From positions 26,379-90,378 of the forward strand of contig CAIPAH010000014.1 of NCBI GenBank assembly GCA_903862955.1: a DNA stretch of 64,000 bases. The letters run 5' to 3'. Shown here piece by piece: positions 64,000 to 64,000 of this stretch. Made by a program: the position numbers and the translations under genes. Origin of the DNA: an uncultured Opitutia bacterium (GTDB lineage: Bacteria > Verrucomicrobiota > Verrucomicrobiia > Opitutales > Opitutaceae). The notes beneath the pieces were generated by a model that searched no databases, had not been told where the DNA came from, and worked only from the letters and a program-made list of their open reading frames with translations. Within the stretch, counting starts at the first letter, position 1. Every line of letters starts with the position of its first letter.

Positions 64000-64000
64000 A

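Overview
The window looks like a chromosome segment from a high-GC Gram-negative bacterium, most likely a Verrucomicrobiota member near Opitutaceae. This is inferred from the outer-membrane genes (bamA, ompH, lpxD, a TonB/ExbBD set), the ribosomal/DNA-replication gene order, and a URO-D-like plus phytanoyl-CoA-dioxygenase gene pair of a kind I associate with that phylum. No 16S gene is present to settle it. The window splits at a tRNA-Asn gene (about 34.9 kb): everything to the left is accessory catabolism and respiration, and nearly everything to the right is housekeeping.

Left part, 1-14.3 kb: a plus-strand operon (already running when the window opens) encodes a cupin isomerase, an aldose-epimerase-like DUF4380 protein, sulfolactate sulfo-lyase SuyAB, an Ldh_2-type 2-hydroxyacid dehydrogenase, a LarA-type racemase, a small transaldolase, an aldehyde dehydrogenase and a ROK regulator. 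Convergent to it, a minus-strand operon encodes a sulfoquinovosidase (GH31, YihQ type), glycerol kinase and glycerol-3-phosphate dehydrogenase. Together they spell out breakdown of sulfoquinovosyl glycerol: release of sulfoquinovose (SQ) and glycerol, conversion of SQ by a transaldolase-type sulfoglycolysis to sulfolactaldehyde, oxidation to sulfolactate, stereo-adjustment, and cleavage to pyruvate and sulfite. A TonB-dependent receptor and an MFS carrier (14.6-18.6 kb) are candidate uptake proteins. A small minus-strand group (RarD-like, URO-D-like, PhyH-like) and a divergent AraC regulator follow.

Left part, 22.9-33.3 kb: a complete dissimilatory sulfite reductase operon, dsrA-dsrB-dsrC-ferredoxin-dsrM-dsrK-dsrJ-dsrO-dsrP, then a sulfide:quinone-oxidoreductase-like flavoprotein and, facing it, a siroheme-synthesis methyltransferase (cobA). 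The sulfite liberated by SuyAB could therefore be respired to sulfide in the same cell. A shared 12-base motif, TTCGAAAGCRAA, sits in front of the TonB receptor, dsrA and cobA, and may tie the units into one regulon. An AlpA-like excisionase and a tyrosine integrase abut and overlap the 3' end of tRNA-Asn, which suggests that some or all of this block arrived as a tRNA-integrated island. The left junction is not visible in the window.

Right part, 35-64 kb: bL25-pth-bS6-ssb-bL9-dnaB-bamA-ompH-lpxD-prs-htrA, then pyrE, an MBL-fold protein, an alanine-rich protein and tRNA-Pro; a minus-strand ExbB-ExbD-ExbD-TonB-TPR-coiled-coil operon with a clear terminator; tRNA-Gln, tRNA-Thr and tRNA-Lys; gamma-glutamyltransferase; bL35-bL20; and pheS-pheT-gatC-gatA-gatB. 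Two related long inverted repeats lie between pheS/pheT and gatA/gatB. Starts in this genome rarely carry a strong Shine-Dalgarno sequence, so several starts were chosen from family alignment remembered by eye and from the common ATGA/GTGA overlaps.
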